A stretch of 64,000 nucleotides of DNA, from positions 25,806,001 to 25,870,000 of the forward strand of contig NC_071338.1 of the NCBI RefSeq assembly GCF_027744825.2, in the 5' to 3' direction. Under the pieces are notes generated by a model that had not been told where the DNA came from, searched no databases, and was given only the letters and a program-made list of their open reading frames with translations. This DNA is from Synchiropus splendidus (Eukaryota; Chordata; Actinopteri; Syngnathiformes; Callionymidae). This document shows positions 22,036 through 32,405 of this stretch, piece by piece (the stretch's first letter is position 1; the number at the start of each line of letters is the position of its first letter). The translations under genes and the position numbers were made by a program.

Positions 22036-22975
22036 AAGCGTGCACGGTAGTTTAAGGCAGTGATTCTTCCTATGGTTGGGCCGTGAGCGCCTCCTAGAGG
22101 GCTGCTAGAAGTTTTTTTTGTTTTACACCTTTGGGCCGTGAGGGCGAGATGCTTAGATTTAACTTAGATTTAGATTAGATTTAACACATGAGCCACGTAT
22201 GTTGGCAGTAGTGAGTCACTGAATTGGCTTGACAGTTCCAAATCTGTAATAGTTACCTACTAAAAAGAAGTTTTTGAAAAGAAAAAAAAAAATGCTAAAG
22301 AAGGTGATGCCGCCCCAACAGTAAAAACTGTTCATGAAATCACCTTTCTGTTGTGACTTTAAGAATAAGGACAGAGACAATAAGTCAAAATGAGTTGGAC
22401 TGATGGCAAAGATGGGTTCACTCCAAATAGTGCGCATGTGCTACCCACCCGTTCTCACTCCCGAAATCACCATGACTGAAATGCGGGTCGGTTGAGACGC
22501 TTTATATACCAAGTGACACATTATGATGCCCAGAGCAAAAGCAGCACCATCCCATGACAAACCTTAACACTTATCTCCAACTCTCTTTTGCACGATGTGC
22601 TAGCACTCGGAGTCAGGATATGGCTAGGAATGTGGAATGCTTCATTCATTTTATTTGACTCCTTGGGTGTCAGAATGTGTTGCGACAGTCCTGCAACTGG
22701 CACCGAATCCCAGCGTCCAAAGTTTCTTCCTGTGCCTCCCAAGTCCAGTTCAAAAGTAATCTGATAAGAGTGGCGCTATCACCTTGGTGAGTCGTGAATC
22801 ACAACAGTCAGTAATGATCAGCTTCTCAGCCATTTGGCTGATGAATTTTCCCTCCCCGCATATTTGACCTCTCTTATTGGTTTATGTGATGTGACTTGTC
22901 TCAACTTTAGCAATTGTGGCCAAGAATGTTATATACTACGTTTCAAGACACAGTCACAGTAGTAGTAGCTATCTA
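22036..22975. other. Intergenic, no gene seen
   Basis: Includes 'gggccgtgagcgcctcctag' near 22078, which resembles repeat-derived sequence, and an A-rich run at 22280. No gene recognised. Confidence 0.4.
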
Positions 22976-22979
22976 CGCC

Positions 22980-23395
22980 CGTGTTAAGGAGGGTATGGTG
23001 TCTTGCCCTGGGACACCATGACAGCGGATGGGACAGAGCGAACTGCCAACCCTCAGTTTACAGGAGCTGCTCAACTACCTTAGCTTTATAGGTACGGTGA
23101 TCCATCCAAGAGAGACTGGGTGTAGGACCACTGTTCCTCCACATCAAGAGGAGTTCTGGTGATTATTTTTAGAAGACCTCCTTGTACCATCCTGGTGAGG
23201 TATTCCGTGCATGTCCAACCTGAAGGAAGACCTGGGTCAGATCTAGTGCAGGACATGCTGGACAGATTAAGTCCCTCTGTCAGCCTGGGAATAAGACGTA
23301 GTTTCTGGGGTGAGGAAAGTCTGGGCCTCTTTGCTGTGGCTGCTGACCTCATGACCTGACTTCAGATAATCCGTTGAGGATGGATGGACGGATGT
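22980..23395 (+). mobile_element. LINE 3' fragment with GGATGGAC tail
   Basis: The end of this stretch follows a very common fish LINE tail in order: 'gtgaggaaagtctgggcctc', 'tttgctgtggctgctgac', 'ctgacttcagataatccgtt' and 'gaggatggatggacggatg'. These correspond to GGGAAGTCTGGGCCTCTCTGCT, GGCTGCTGCCCC, CCCCGGATAAGCGG and GATGGATGGATGG. Upstream, 'gtccaacctgaaggaagacc' and 'cctccttgtaccatcctggt' also fit. The copy is 5'-truncated and full of substitutions. Open frames on both strands (23086-23359) are shadows of it. I place it among RTE/L2/Rex-type LINEs without naming a family. Confidence 0.75.
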
Positions 23396-26300
23396 TTGAA
23401 TCTATAGTTTCAGCTGTAGATTGACATGTCCCCTCAGACAGAATGTCAATTTCTCTATAAATGTTACTATTTAAAAGTAAAAATTGGCACAATCCTTGAC
23501 TCCTTCACCTTTAGCCACTTCCCAGAGCAGATGCATTGAGAAAGTGTAACTGCATCAGAAAGGTAAAAATATTGAAAAACCGAGGCAGTGAATCGGCTCT
23601 TATGGAGGCTCACTGGCTCCATTCCGTGAGAGTGCCAGATTAAAGGCCACTGGAAGTGTAAAACTCACTCAAACCCAGTGTGAGGAGAGAGAGAGTTGCC
23701 GTGAAGTTTCAGTTTATACATCACTGTAGCTTCTCGTTGCCCCTGACAAAACCCCTTAAAGGACTAGGAGAGGTTGCGAACTTGCAAAAATTAAAATTGC
23801 CACCGCAAGCAAATAGTGCAGCTATTCGAATGTCTTCTTTCACCCCAAAACCACTAATGTCAATGACTTCGCAGTGCAACTTGAATTTCAAAGTTGCTGT
23901 GTGTGTCAAATCCAGCAGGATGGAATGGTGCACTATATTTAAATGATACGTTCAATCTGCTTTTCAAAAACAATTTATACCTCCAAAGCAATGTATGTAA
24001 TTTATCTCTGAGTCTTTCTTTGTCTCTGTAGAACAGTAAGCAAAGTGGTCAGTGAGGACCGGACTTGGTCGTGCTGCAATATATTCAGTGATTTTACCTG
24101 ACGCCAGACTATGTGGAGCTATGCCACGATATTCTTTCGGTTTGTTTACGTGGATTTTTGGTTTTGGTTTCATATAAGTGTAATTAAAAACCCAACAAAA
24201 TGGTGATATAAAAATATATACATATATATATATATATAAAAAGTGACCTATTGTGTGTATTTATGTGACTGTGTGTTTACAGTGAGGGTCCGGTGGTACA
24301 CGTCGTGTTCACAGTGATGTCACGCAGCCTCTCTGCAGACCGGCTGAGTAAGAGGAACAACAGAATTTCAACTGGAGAGATCAATTATAGATAGAAGAAA
24401 ATGAATGGGAGAAGTAATTTAATAAATTATTGACTTGATGTCTTATATCATGAACAAAGCAAATGAAAAATTAGATTGTGCATTTGGATGAAGTCACATT
24501 TAAAGAGCTTCAGAATTATATTTAATTAGACAAAAGGAAAAAACTGTGTCATGGGCGTATGGAGTTTCACTGGGGAGGGCAAATAAATGATTGCATTTGT
24601 GGAAGACAAAAAAGAAGATGATTTATGAACTGGTGTGTCAACACATTTCACACACCAGACTAGTCCGCCATAATGTGCTCCTGCCGGAATAAATGTTGGT
24701 TTAGCACCACTTTTCAGTCCATTCCAAAGGTCCTTGCAAGGTCTTTGACCTGAATAAATAGCGTGAAAATGCAAAAAATTCAGAGGCAAATTTTTATAGC
24801 ACATTGTGAGCGATGCGATTAAATACATAACATTCGCAGCACGCAAGTCATTCTAATACTAGGGCCCTAAGATCTCCGTCATCAGGGAATCACAGACGTA
24901 ATCGTGGAATTGGTTGCTTATGGAATTTACATGGAATGTTGCCGGTGGGAGGGATGCTTGCATTTATCCACCCTTTAGTGCCGACCCAATACTCTGTACA
25001 ACGGTGCCAGTTCATCAGAATGAGCTTGACTATACACCTCCAAAAGTCGTCTTTCTAACCCTTGTCTTTCTACCTTTTACTGTATGTGTTTTGTCGTAAA
25101 GAACTGGGTAGACTGAATAGTGTGAAGAAAGGCCGTTTCGATTGGTTGGATATGTGCTTGCCCCAAGTGAAACTTTGGGGCAAGCAGTCAGAAAAATAAA
25201 AATAATTTATCAGCAAAATAACTGTGATGTGCAAGAATTGCAAAACAGAAGGTTTGAAAAAATAAATATTCATATTGAATAAACCTGTCTGGTGTGCAAG
25301 AAGCATAAGGGATAAAAAGGAAAAACAAATGTGATCCAATCCTGGAGGACGATGGGTTATGGGTGTTTGCCTGCGATATCATGTCAAAATTTCTGTTTAG
25401 TCCTACAATTTCCATGATGCACTGCAATAGTTTTTAATACAGTCATTGTCTGAAGAGAAAAGTGAGGTGATTTTAAGAAAATGCTGTGCTCACGATTTTG
25501 ACTTGCGTTGATCCCCTATGTAATGAAGTTTCACACTCCCGTGGTCGGAAGTGCCAACACTATCAGAACAGCTTGTATTCTTTCAGATCCAAGGCACATA
25601 TTTCCAGGCAAAATGTTTTGGCTCCTACACTCAATGCATTTGGATTTAATCTGATCCTTTACATTGCCACCACAGTCTTTAACCAACTTACTGCTAATGT
25701 AAACAAACATTATTTGCAGTAGCCTAGTGTGACAATTCGCCAATGTAGTTTTTATTGTATTATTTATTTTATTTTATCTATATAGTCTTTATGGACTGAA
25801 ATGTATTAAAAGGCTCAGTTGTGTTGTGTGCACTTTTTTTACAGTACATTTTTGTCATGATCAAGCCTGAATTAAACATCAAGATCAAGGCATTTTAAGC
25901 AGATTTGCTGGCTCTTTCTTGGGCCCGAGGAAAGTAAATACACATCCACTTTTTTAATTAGCAGAAAAACTTTCACTCTCTCCTTTGCATGAACTGATGA
26001 AGCCATGGGACAAATATGGGGGAGCAGCGGGAGGAGGGTGAGACAGCAGAGGGAATTAAAAAAAAAAAAATCATGTTCACTGCTATTGGAGCAACGTGAA
26101 ATCCTCGAAATGAACTTGGGTTTTGAAAAGAACACAGATGGCGCCACATTGGAGGAGAGGTTGAAAACGGTCTCTTGTCTGTGTTGTGACCCTGTTACAC
26201 CGTCATGAAACACGTCCTGTGTGCGATGCTGGGCCCCTGGGAGCTGCGCCAAACCAGCTTCCCAAGTGTTGTGTTATTTGGGCAAAACTACGTTCGCGTC

Positions 26301-26770
26301 CCACTCTTTAAAAGATGAAAGACCATCTTCAGGGAACGTCAGAATTTGTTTTTTTTCCCCCCACCAATTAATTTGTGAGTGTAGTTGCACGCTCCGTGCA
26401 TGGATTCCCAAGTGGATTCGTTTGTGTTGTGTATTTGCTCAACAGTCAACCTGTCATAGCCCCACTGTTTAGCAGCTTTTTTTCTAAAATGAACCTGCTT
26501 TGAACGGAAAAGATCACCAGCAGTGATCAGTACACATTGCATGCATTAAACCAATGACATCATTTCTCCTCAACACTTTCTTCTACATCCTGACTTTTGC
26601 AACAGGGTCACCTGTGGGTCAGTCAGGTGGCCCAAATAAATCGTTGGTGTCTGGCTTTTGAGTAAAGTTAGGCTGGTGTGGGATAATGCCCTCTTATTGA
26701 GAGCGAAAGAGTCGAACTGGAGGATTTCTGAACCATCCAAGAGTTTGAGCTTCTTTGTCCAAAACATTCT
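23396..26770. other. Intergenic, no gene seen
   Basis: More than 3 kb of ordinary AT-rich sequence with stops in all frames. It contains an AT microsatellite at 24214-24238 and an A13 run at about 26059. Open frames (23680-23946, 24526-24846, 25872-26252 and others) overlap in opposite strands and lack domains or splice sites. Confidence 0.4.
24214..24238. repeat. AT microsatellite
   Basis: Near-pure TA run with one C. Confidence 0.9.
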
Positions 26771-26779
26771 AACACTGTA

Positions 26780-27372
26780 CAGTGGTACCTCGGTTTTCGA
26801 ACGTCCCGGAATTCGAACAAATCGGAGTTCAAACAAAAATTTCAAGATTTTTTTGCTTCAGATGTTGAACAAAAATCCAGAACTTGAACGCCCCCGAAGA
26901 AAGCTGGAAAAACCATAACGTGCGCGGACCGATCAGCTGACCCACGACACGCTTTGTTATTGTGTATAACGCAGCCTCTGTATGCAGACGTGCACTCCAG
27001 GGTTTGATGTCCTGTTGTGGGCTGGATCTGGGACAGGGATGAGGCAAGTCTGGGTCAGAGCGTGACTTGGTTTATGACTTTGTCACAGCCAAACTGCACA
27101 GAAGCGCACATTCAGAGCTGGACACGCACCGGGCACCTCTTCACTTCTGGAGAGACGTCACTCACTCAGCAACCCCTCCCACATGCAGCAGCCACACACA
27201 TAGAGGAACAGCGCACCTGCAGCAGACACTCTACATTCACTCCTGCAAAAGTCTATTTTAAGGCTTGGAACACATTATTTCTTTTCCCATTCATTGTAAT
27301 GGGAAAAATCGATTCAGATTTCGAACAATTCGCTTCTGGAACGGATTGTGGTCGAGAACCGAGGTTCCACTG
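26780..27372. mobile_element. Complete Tc1/mariner-type MITE
   Basis: The left end 'cagtggtacctcggttttcg' and the reverse complement of the right end 'cagtggaacctcggttctcg' are terminal inverted repeats matching at about 19 of 21 bases. They are flanked on both sides by TA (26778-26779 and 27373-27374), the target duplication of Tc1/mariner/pogo elements. Just inside both ends are 'ttcgaacaa' words. The 593-bp body has no transposase, so the copy depends on a partner in trans. The 131-codon open frame from 27017 is inside it and is a chance frame. Confidence 0.9.
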
Positions 27373-27600
27373 TATTTGTATGTGCTTCACTGAATATGCT
27401 TTAAATTACTGATCCACCATCTCGCTTCCTCTTGGGGGCGGGACAACAACAAACCGGCCAGTTAGAAAGGTTCAGATGATCAGCAAATGCTGCATGTGTT
27501 TCAGGTGATGATGATGATGTTTGAGAAGTTAATCTTAAGCAACAGCTAAATGGGTTTCCAACATAATTTAGCCAGATGTTTTGGGCTATTTTTGTCTGTG

Positions 27601-27618
27601 AAAAAAAAAAAAAAAAAA
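27601..27618. repeat. Poly-A run
   Basis: Eighteen A residues. No recognisable retroelement lies immediately 5' of it. Confidence 0.95.
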
Positions 27619-27739
27619 CGACAGTTATTCTAAATGGTGAAGAGAACAATGAATACATTCCACTTCTTAGTCTCTTAAATTCATATACAGTACTTTTTAT
27701 TATGCCCACACTAATTAGAGAAGTTTAGTTCTTAAATTT

Positions 27740-27975
27740 GGCGTCTCAGTGGGAAAGTGGGGGGGAAGCTGCATGCCCCCCCAGGCGTTCCTTCAGCCCT
27801 GGAACAGAATAAGACGCTAATAAAAAATGTGTGACTCCGCTAATGAAGCCGATTCTGCAACTCAAGCACTTAATTATCATAAGGCATTCACTAATGTGCT
27901 CATTCAAATGGGCAACACTTTGCTTGGAATAAACTGTACGGCTTAATGACTTGAGGAAGGAGCATGACAAAGTCC
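27740..27975. promoter_or_regulatory. Candidate conserved non-coding block
   Basis: 'aataagacgctaataaaaaa', 'ccgctaatgaagccgattct', 'acttaattatcataaggcat' and 'ggcttaatgacttgaggaag' pack TAAT cores into 230 repeat-free bases. Confidence 0.35.
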
Positions 27976-28330
27976 TGCTCGCTTATCAACACTTGCTGCA
28001 GACCAGCACGGACTCTGAGCGGACCCCAGGATCAAACAGCCCTGAGGAGGAAACACAACCGCCGCCTGCGTTTCACATTAGAAGAAAAAAAGGATTTGAC
28101 TCAACATCAGTCAACGGCACGAGGGTAAAATGAGTGAAGAAATGATTAGTTGTTTCATTCCGAAAGGTTCAAATCTGCTCCCTGTATTGCAGGATAGATA
28201 GAGGTGCTCGACTGGTGACTTGAAGTAAAGCCAGAGCAGCACCACAGTCGAGGCTGTTTGTCACCCAGGTGCTAGTTAGAATGAGCCAAGGTGATGGTGT
28301 TCAACTGTTTCTTGAGAGTAAACATATAGC
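27976..28330. other. Intergenic, no gene seen
   Basis: No gene or repeat recognised. Confidence 0.4.
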
Positions 28331-28755
28331 TGTTTTATCAGAATCAGAAAAATGTTATTAATCCCAAGGGAAATTATGTTCATAACATGCCCTGTATTCA
28401 ACATATCACAATAAATTAAAAAGAAATGATATGATAAAGTGCAAAAAAGCTATACTAAAGAGCTTAGAAACCATGTGAACAATGTGCAAAGAAATGCAGT
28501 TCAAGAAGAATCCTTCATTGTGAGATGAATTGTACGTTTTTATTGCCACAGGGAGAAAGGACCTCCTGCAGCGCTCAGTCTTTGAGTTGGGTAGTCTCAG
28601 TCTGTTGGTCCATGTGCTTCTGTAGTGGACCAGGAGCTCATGGAGGGGGTGGGTGGTGTTGTCCAGGATGCTCCTTAGTTTCAGGAGCATCCTTCTCTCC
28701 ATAATCGTCTCCAAGGAGTCCCCCACCACATCACCAGCTTTGCGGATGAGTCTGT
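28331..28755 (-). mobile_element. Non-LTR retrotransposon 3' end with ORF C-terminal remnant
   Basis: Read on the - strand, the frame 28406-28729 encodes a stretch rich in LINE C-terminal features: ERRMLLKLRSILDNTTHPLH, ELLVHYRSTWTNRLRLP and ERCRRSFLPVAIKTYNSS, the last being the 'R(R/Y)RRSFLPxAIRLYN' ending known from fish LINE proteins. After the frame, the 3' tail carries 'aatttcccttgggattaata' and ends 'ctgattctgat' on that strand, the usual tail pattern. The 5' part with reverse transcriptase is absent, so the copy is truncated and inactive. Subfamily not determined. Confidence 0.75.
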
Positions 28756-29194
28756 GGAGCAGTTAACTGAGAGAACATGTATGAAATGAAACAAGTCTGA
28801 GATACATTTTAATGATAAATGAACTTACACGAATGTCATATTCCTCTACCGTTTGTGTCAGCAATATCATGTGGACGCCATTGTTGGTTTTGTAATTGTT
28901 GTTGCTTCAGCATATTAACAAGCTTCAAATTCATGTGTACCCCACCCAAACAAATGGATACAAAACTGGCAGAAAAGTGACTTCACCACACTGCTACAAC
29001 CCTGTGCTGCTCTTCATCATGTCGGAAGAATTAAACAAATATTATGCACACAGTATACATGAAACACAAAGAGGCAACAGAATGCACAATTAAACGTATT
29101 GAATAAATAAATAAATATTTGACTATGACCAATGAATTTTATCTGAGCTGTGACAAGTTGAATTTCCCCCACCTGTTAGAGGACTTGAGAATGA
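28756..29194. other. Intergenic, no gene seen
   Basis: AT-rich with an AATA run near 29102-29118. No gene recognised. Confidence 0.4.
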
Positions 29195-29204
29195 CTGCGG
29201 GAAC

Positions 29205-29470
29205 ATGCAGAGCGTAGGCCGACTAAGGCAATAGCTCGATTAAACCGCTGAGTCCCATGGCGTCTTGTTATGCCGGTGAAATGCCGCACATGCCCCAGTC
29301 TGGTCATAGACATGCTACTTGGCTACATGCTAGCTTAGTCCAGCTATGAACCGCGTTATCCAGGTCATGTAGTCCGACTAAGATAAATTCTTTCTCCCCA
29401 GTAGCTGCTTACATGCATTTTAGAAGTCTGAACTTAGGTGGACTGACACAATAACTGTGCCGTCATGTGA
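29205..29470. mobile_element. DNA-transposon-like repeat, short internally deleted copy
   Basis: 'acatgcagagcgtaggccga' with 'ctaaggcaatagctcg', 'tatccaggtcatgtagtccg' and 'tagctgcttacatgcatttt' matches the copy at 13978-14810 in the same order and orientation, with most of the interior missing. Confidence 0.6.
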
Positions 29471-30179
29471 CCGCAGTCAAAAAAGACAGATCAAAGTACG
29501 TATAAAACTCAAGGCTGACAGGCTGAATCTGGCCCCAAATTTGTTATTATATGGCCCATAAGAGAACAGAATGTGTATGGTTGGATTCTAAAGTGATTTT
29601 GTGCAGGCATTGGCCAACAATAAATTCTACGGAAGTTTTTGTGCTATCTATTGTTGAACCGTCAAGAATGGAATCCAAAATGTCCAAAAAGAAAAATAGA
29701 TTACACTGAAGGAAAAAGATGGGAAAATATTTTATTTAGTTTAGTTTATGCCTCATCGAGGAAAAGCATCGTGTCATCTGCGTTTTGAGAGTGATGGCGG
29801 TGAAAGAGTTCTATTTACAAGGAGAGAGACGTAAGCTAATGCAAGGAAGTGGCGCTCTCAGCTGAGTTTCATACACTGTTCAATAAAAATGAATTTTGTT
29901 AAGGCTCACAAAGGACTTGCTCCCCTCTGTGACCGACTTTAACACCCCCGTATTAATGAGACCAAATGGCTTCAGCAGAGCTGGGCGTCCTTTAAGCCCT
30001 GCAGCGACTGCACCCACACCTGGCTGCCACGGTGTCATCAGCTGAAGTCGCGGTGCTTCACACATCCTTGGGAAAGCTTTTCTTTCAACTTTAGCTGGTA
30101 TTAATTGCACTTGAGCATGTGCAGAGTGTGTGTGTGAAGTGTATTGGTGTTTGCCCACGCGCTCTCTCACACAGCCTGT
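29471..30179. other. Intergenic, no gene seen
   Basis: No gene or named repeat recognised. The - strand frame 29880-30170 has no domain. Confidence 0.4.
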
Positions 30180-31065
30180 TCAGAGAAGCAAAATTAAATC
30201 CATCAGTGCAGACACATGTAGATGATGTGCTTCACTGGCCTGGCGACTCTTTGCACCATTGTAATTGAATATTCGGCAGAAAAGTCATCACATTTCCACT
30301 TTCCCCACTCTCCCGCTCTGTGTGTTACATGTGAAAAGTCCTCTTGTAACTACCTGGGAGAGCAACCCATCAGCAGCTGTTAGAGCTGACTTGAAGGTTA
30401 AATATTAGGAAGGAATCCAATTTCTCTTGTCTATTCAGCTCAGCGGTGTGTTAGATTGCAGCCGGACTGTGCTTACGGAGTGTGGGATATGAAGTGGGCT
30501 AATCAATCCCCTCTGCTTCATTCTCAAATTCCTCTCATATCAGGTCCCTGCCCCCCGGGCAGGCCTTCTGCTTTCCGAAAGCCAATTCCACACGAAATAA
30601 GAACTGTGACCTGCAGCTAGAGGGTGAAGTTGAGTTTTCCCTTCATGATTAATCTCTTCTTGGGTGGTTTTCAGAAAAAGGAAAGGGGGGAGGGGGGGGG
30701 AGGATAGAGCATGAGGGTGGAAAAAAAAAAAATAAGAAAACATGCAAGTCGCTGCCTTGTGACCTGCAAGTTTTTCCTCTGAATGAGCCCGGTGCACTGG
30801 AGCCTGCTTATCTCCCCGGAGAAAGGCAGAATTCATTTTTTGACAAGGTTTTATATTGACACTGAGAAAATGAACTAGCAGATCTATGATTAAACCTCAG
30901 CGGCCATAATTGTCGAGTATTTTATTCATGGAATCTAGTTGGAAGATCTCTTCAAATATGATCCTGTTTCATTCCTTTTTTAAAAAAAACAGGATTCTGA
31001 AGAGTTGGAAGAAAATGCCAGGGGTTTTTCTGTTAAGTCTTGGCGTTTAGACGTCGTCTGTGAGT
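30180..31065. promoter_or_regulatory. Candidate conserved non-coding blocks
   Basis: Mostly repeat-free, with 'caccattgtaattgaatatt', 'ggctaatcaatcccctctgc', 'cttcatgattaatctcttct', 'cggccataattgtcgagtat' (about 30901-30920) and 'tttattcatggaatctagtt'. It is interrupted by G-rich (30685-30701) and A-rich (30721-30733) runs. Enhancer role inferred from motif density only. Confidence 0.35.
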
Positions 31066-31199
31066 GAGAGAAGATAAATAAGCTCTGTTTGGAGGACAGG
31101 CACCACGTTTCATTTTAGCAAAAACATCTGGAAAACCAAATCGCTGCTGCTATGATCCGTTAACTCGGCGAGAGTTAACTGGATACGGCTGACGTTTTC

Positions 31200-32405
31200 C
31201 TCCTATGTTGACGCTGAAGCCAACCTTCCATGTTGCGTTCTGCCACATCAGGGTTATCAGTTGAGTCAAATGTTACCTCGCCTGACCTTTAAAAATGATG
31301 TCCAGTCTCAGGATGTGGATATGGGTTATCAATCATTCGCTCTCATTTGCTCATACAAGGTATACAAACCAAGAAACGTCAATCCAACTATAACAATCAC
31401 AGATTATGATTGTCAGTCGCTGTTCTCATCTTATTACGCTGAAGTCCGCCTTCCATGTTGCACGTAGATGCATTGGAATTTCAACAGTAAAATCTTTCCC
31501 CTGTTGTAAGACGTTCCAAAGGGTGAGACTGGAATAAGCTGTCATCACTGCTTTAGTGTTGTTACTTGCGACATTTTGTGCCTTGCTCATGGTGTCTCCC
31601 AGAAGGATCCCTAAAAGCCCATTTATGCTCAACGTTACATACGGATCCGAATACGGACTGAGCCTTCTGTCTGTGCTCTGCGTTTCCTCAAAGCTTAGGG
31701 ACACGGTCCAAATGGAGCACTACCACCAGAAACCGTGGGGGGCAGTGTTGCTGTTACTACCCGATATGTACATGTATAACATTGGTATTGCTGTTCACCA
31801 ACATATCCACCAGGGGCAGCAGCCCAGAGTCAACACCAAAACCAACATGTAGACTCTGGAAGAAGTATTGATAATGTACCTCTAGCACTAAAGGGGATCG
31901 GTTCCCGACCAACCGGTCATAAGTCAGATTGGACATAAGTGGAATGCCATTCAAAATAGCCGACGCGAGGGTGATAGGTACTACTGTAGTGGTAGATCGC
32001 TGTATGAGAGTGAGATGCTGGGATACTGTGCTGCCGTAACTGTCGTACGCGTTGTCAGGCTGCTACGTGCCGCGGTGCCAGACATAGAATAAAACATTTT
32101 TAAAAAAGCATCTGCTGGCTGTGGTCGTAAGTACGAGTGGACGTAAGTCGAGAGTCAAGTCGGACTTGTATTGCAACTGGAAGGCGGAGAATTTTCACCA
32201 TTCTTAAGTCTTCTTCATGTCTCATTAGAAGTATGTATCGGAACTAGCAACTGCAAAACTGCCCCACAGTTTTTCTTGTGGTACTGCTCCGTTTGGCCGG
32301 TATCCGTAAGCTTTGTGGACATGAGAACACGGACAGAAGCCTCCATCCATATCCCTATGTAACGTTGAGTATAAAAGGGCCTTTAATGTGACTTCAGTCT
32401 GGGGA
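31200..32405. mobile_element. Inverted-repeat DNA element, internally rearranged
   Basis: 31610-31765 on the + strand is matched in reverse complement by 32250-32395. Paired landmarks are 'atgctcaacgttacatacgg' against 'atactcaacgttacataggg', 'cttctgtctgtgctctgcgt' against 'cttctgtccgtgttctcatg', and 'ggagcactaccaccagaaac' against 'ggagcagtaccacaagaaaa'. Outside the left arm, 'acgctgaagccaaccttcca' (31210) recurs as 'acgctgaagtccgccttcca' (31437). The pattern fits a PIF/Harbinger-like fish element with long inverted ends. The frames 31556-31852 and 32225-32521 lie in the arms. Confidence 0.65.
31870..32165. mobile_element. Nested mariner/Tigger-like repeat
   Basis: 'ggatcggttcccgaccaacc' with 'ggtcataagtcagattggac' and 'ataagtggaatgcc' at the left, and 'gtggtcgtaagtacgagtgg' with 'acgtaagtcgag' at the right, are the diverged inverted ends of a common vertebrate element (GGTTCCCGACCAAC...CGTAAGTCGGA). 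It sits between the two arms of the larger element, so it probably inserted later. Confidence 0.6.

Noticed and set aside
23086..23359. Overlapping frames on both strands
   Set aside because: Explained by the LINE 3' fragment.
25872..26252. 126-codon - strand frame
   Set aside because: It contains a poly-Phe from a poly-A run, overlaps a + strand frame, and has no domain.
27017..27412. 131-codon frame
   Set aside because: It starts inside the Tc1/mariner-type MITE and runs out of its right end.
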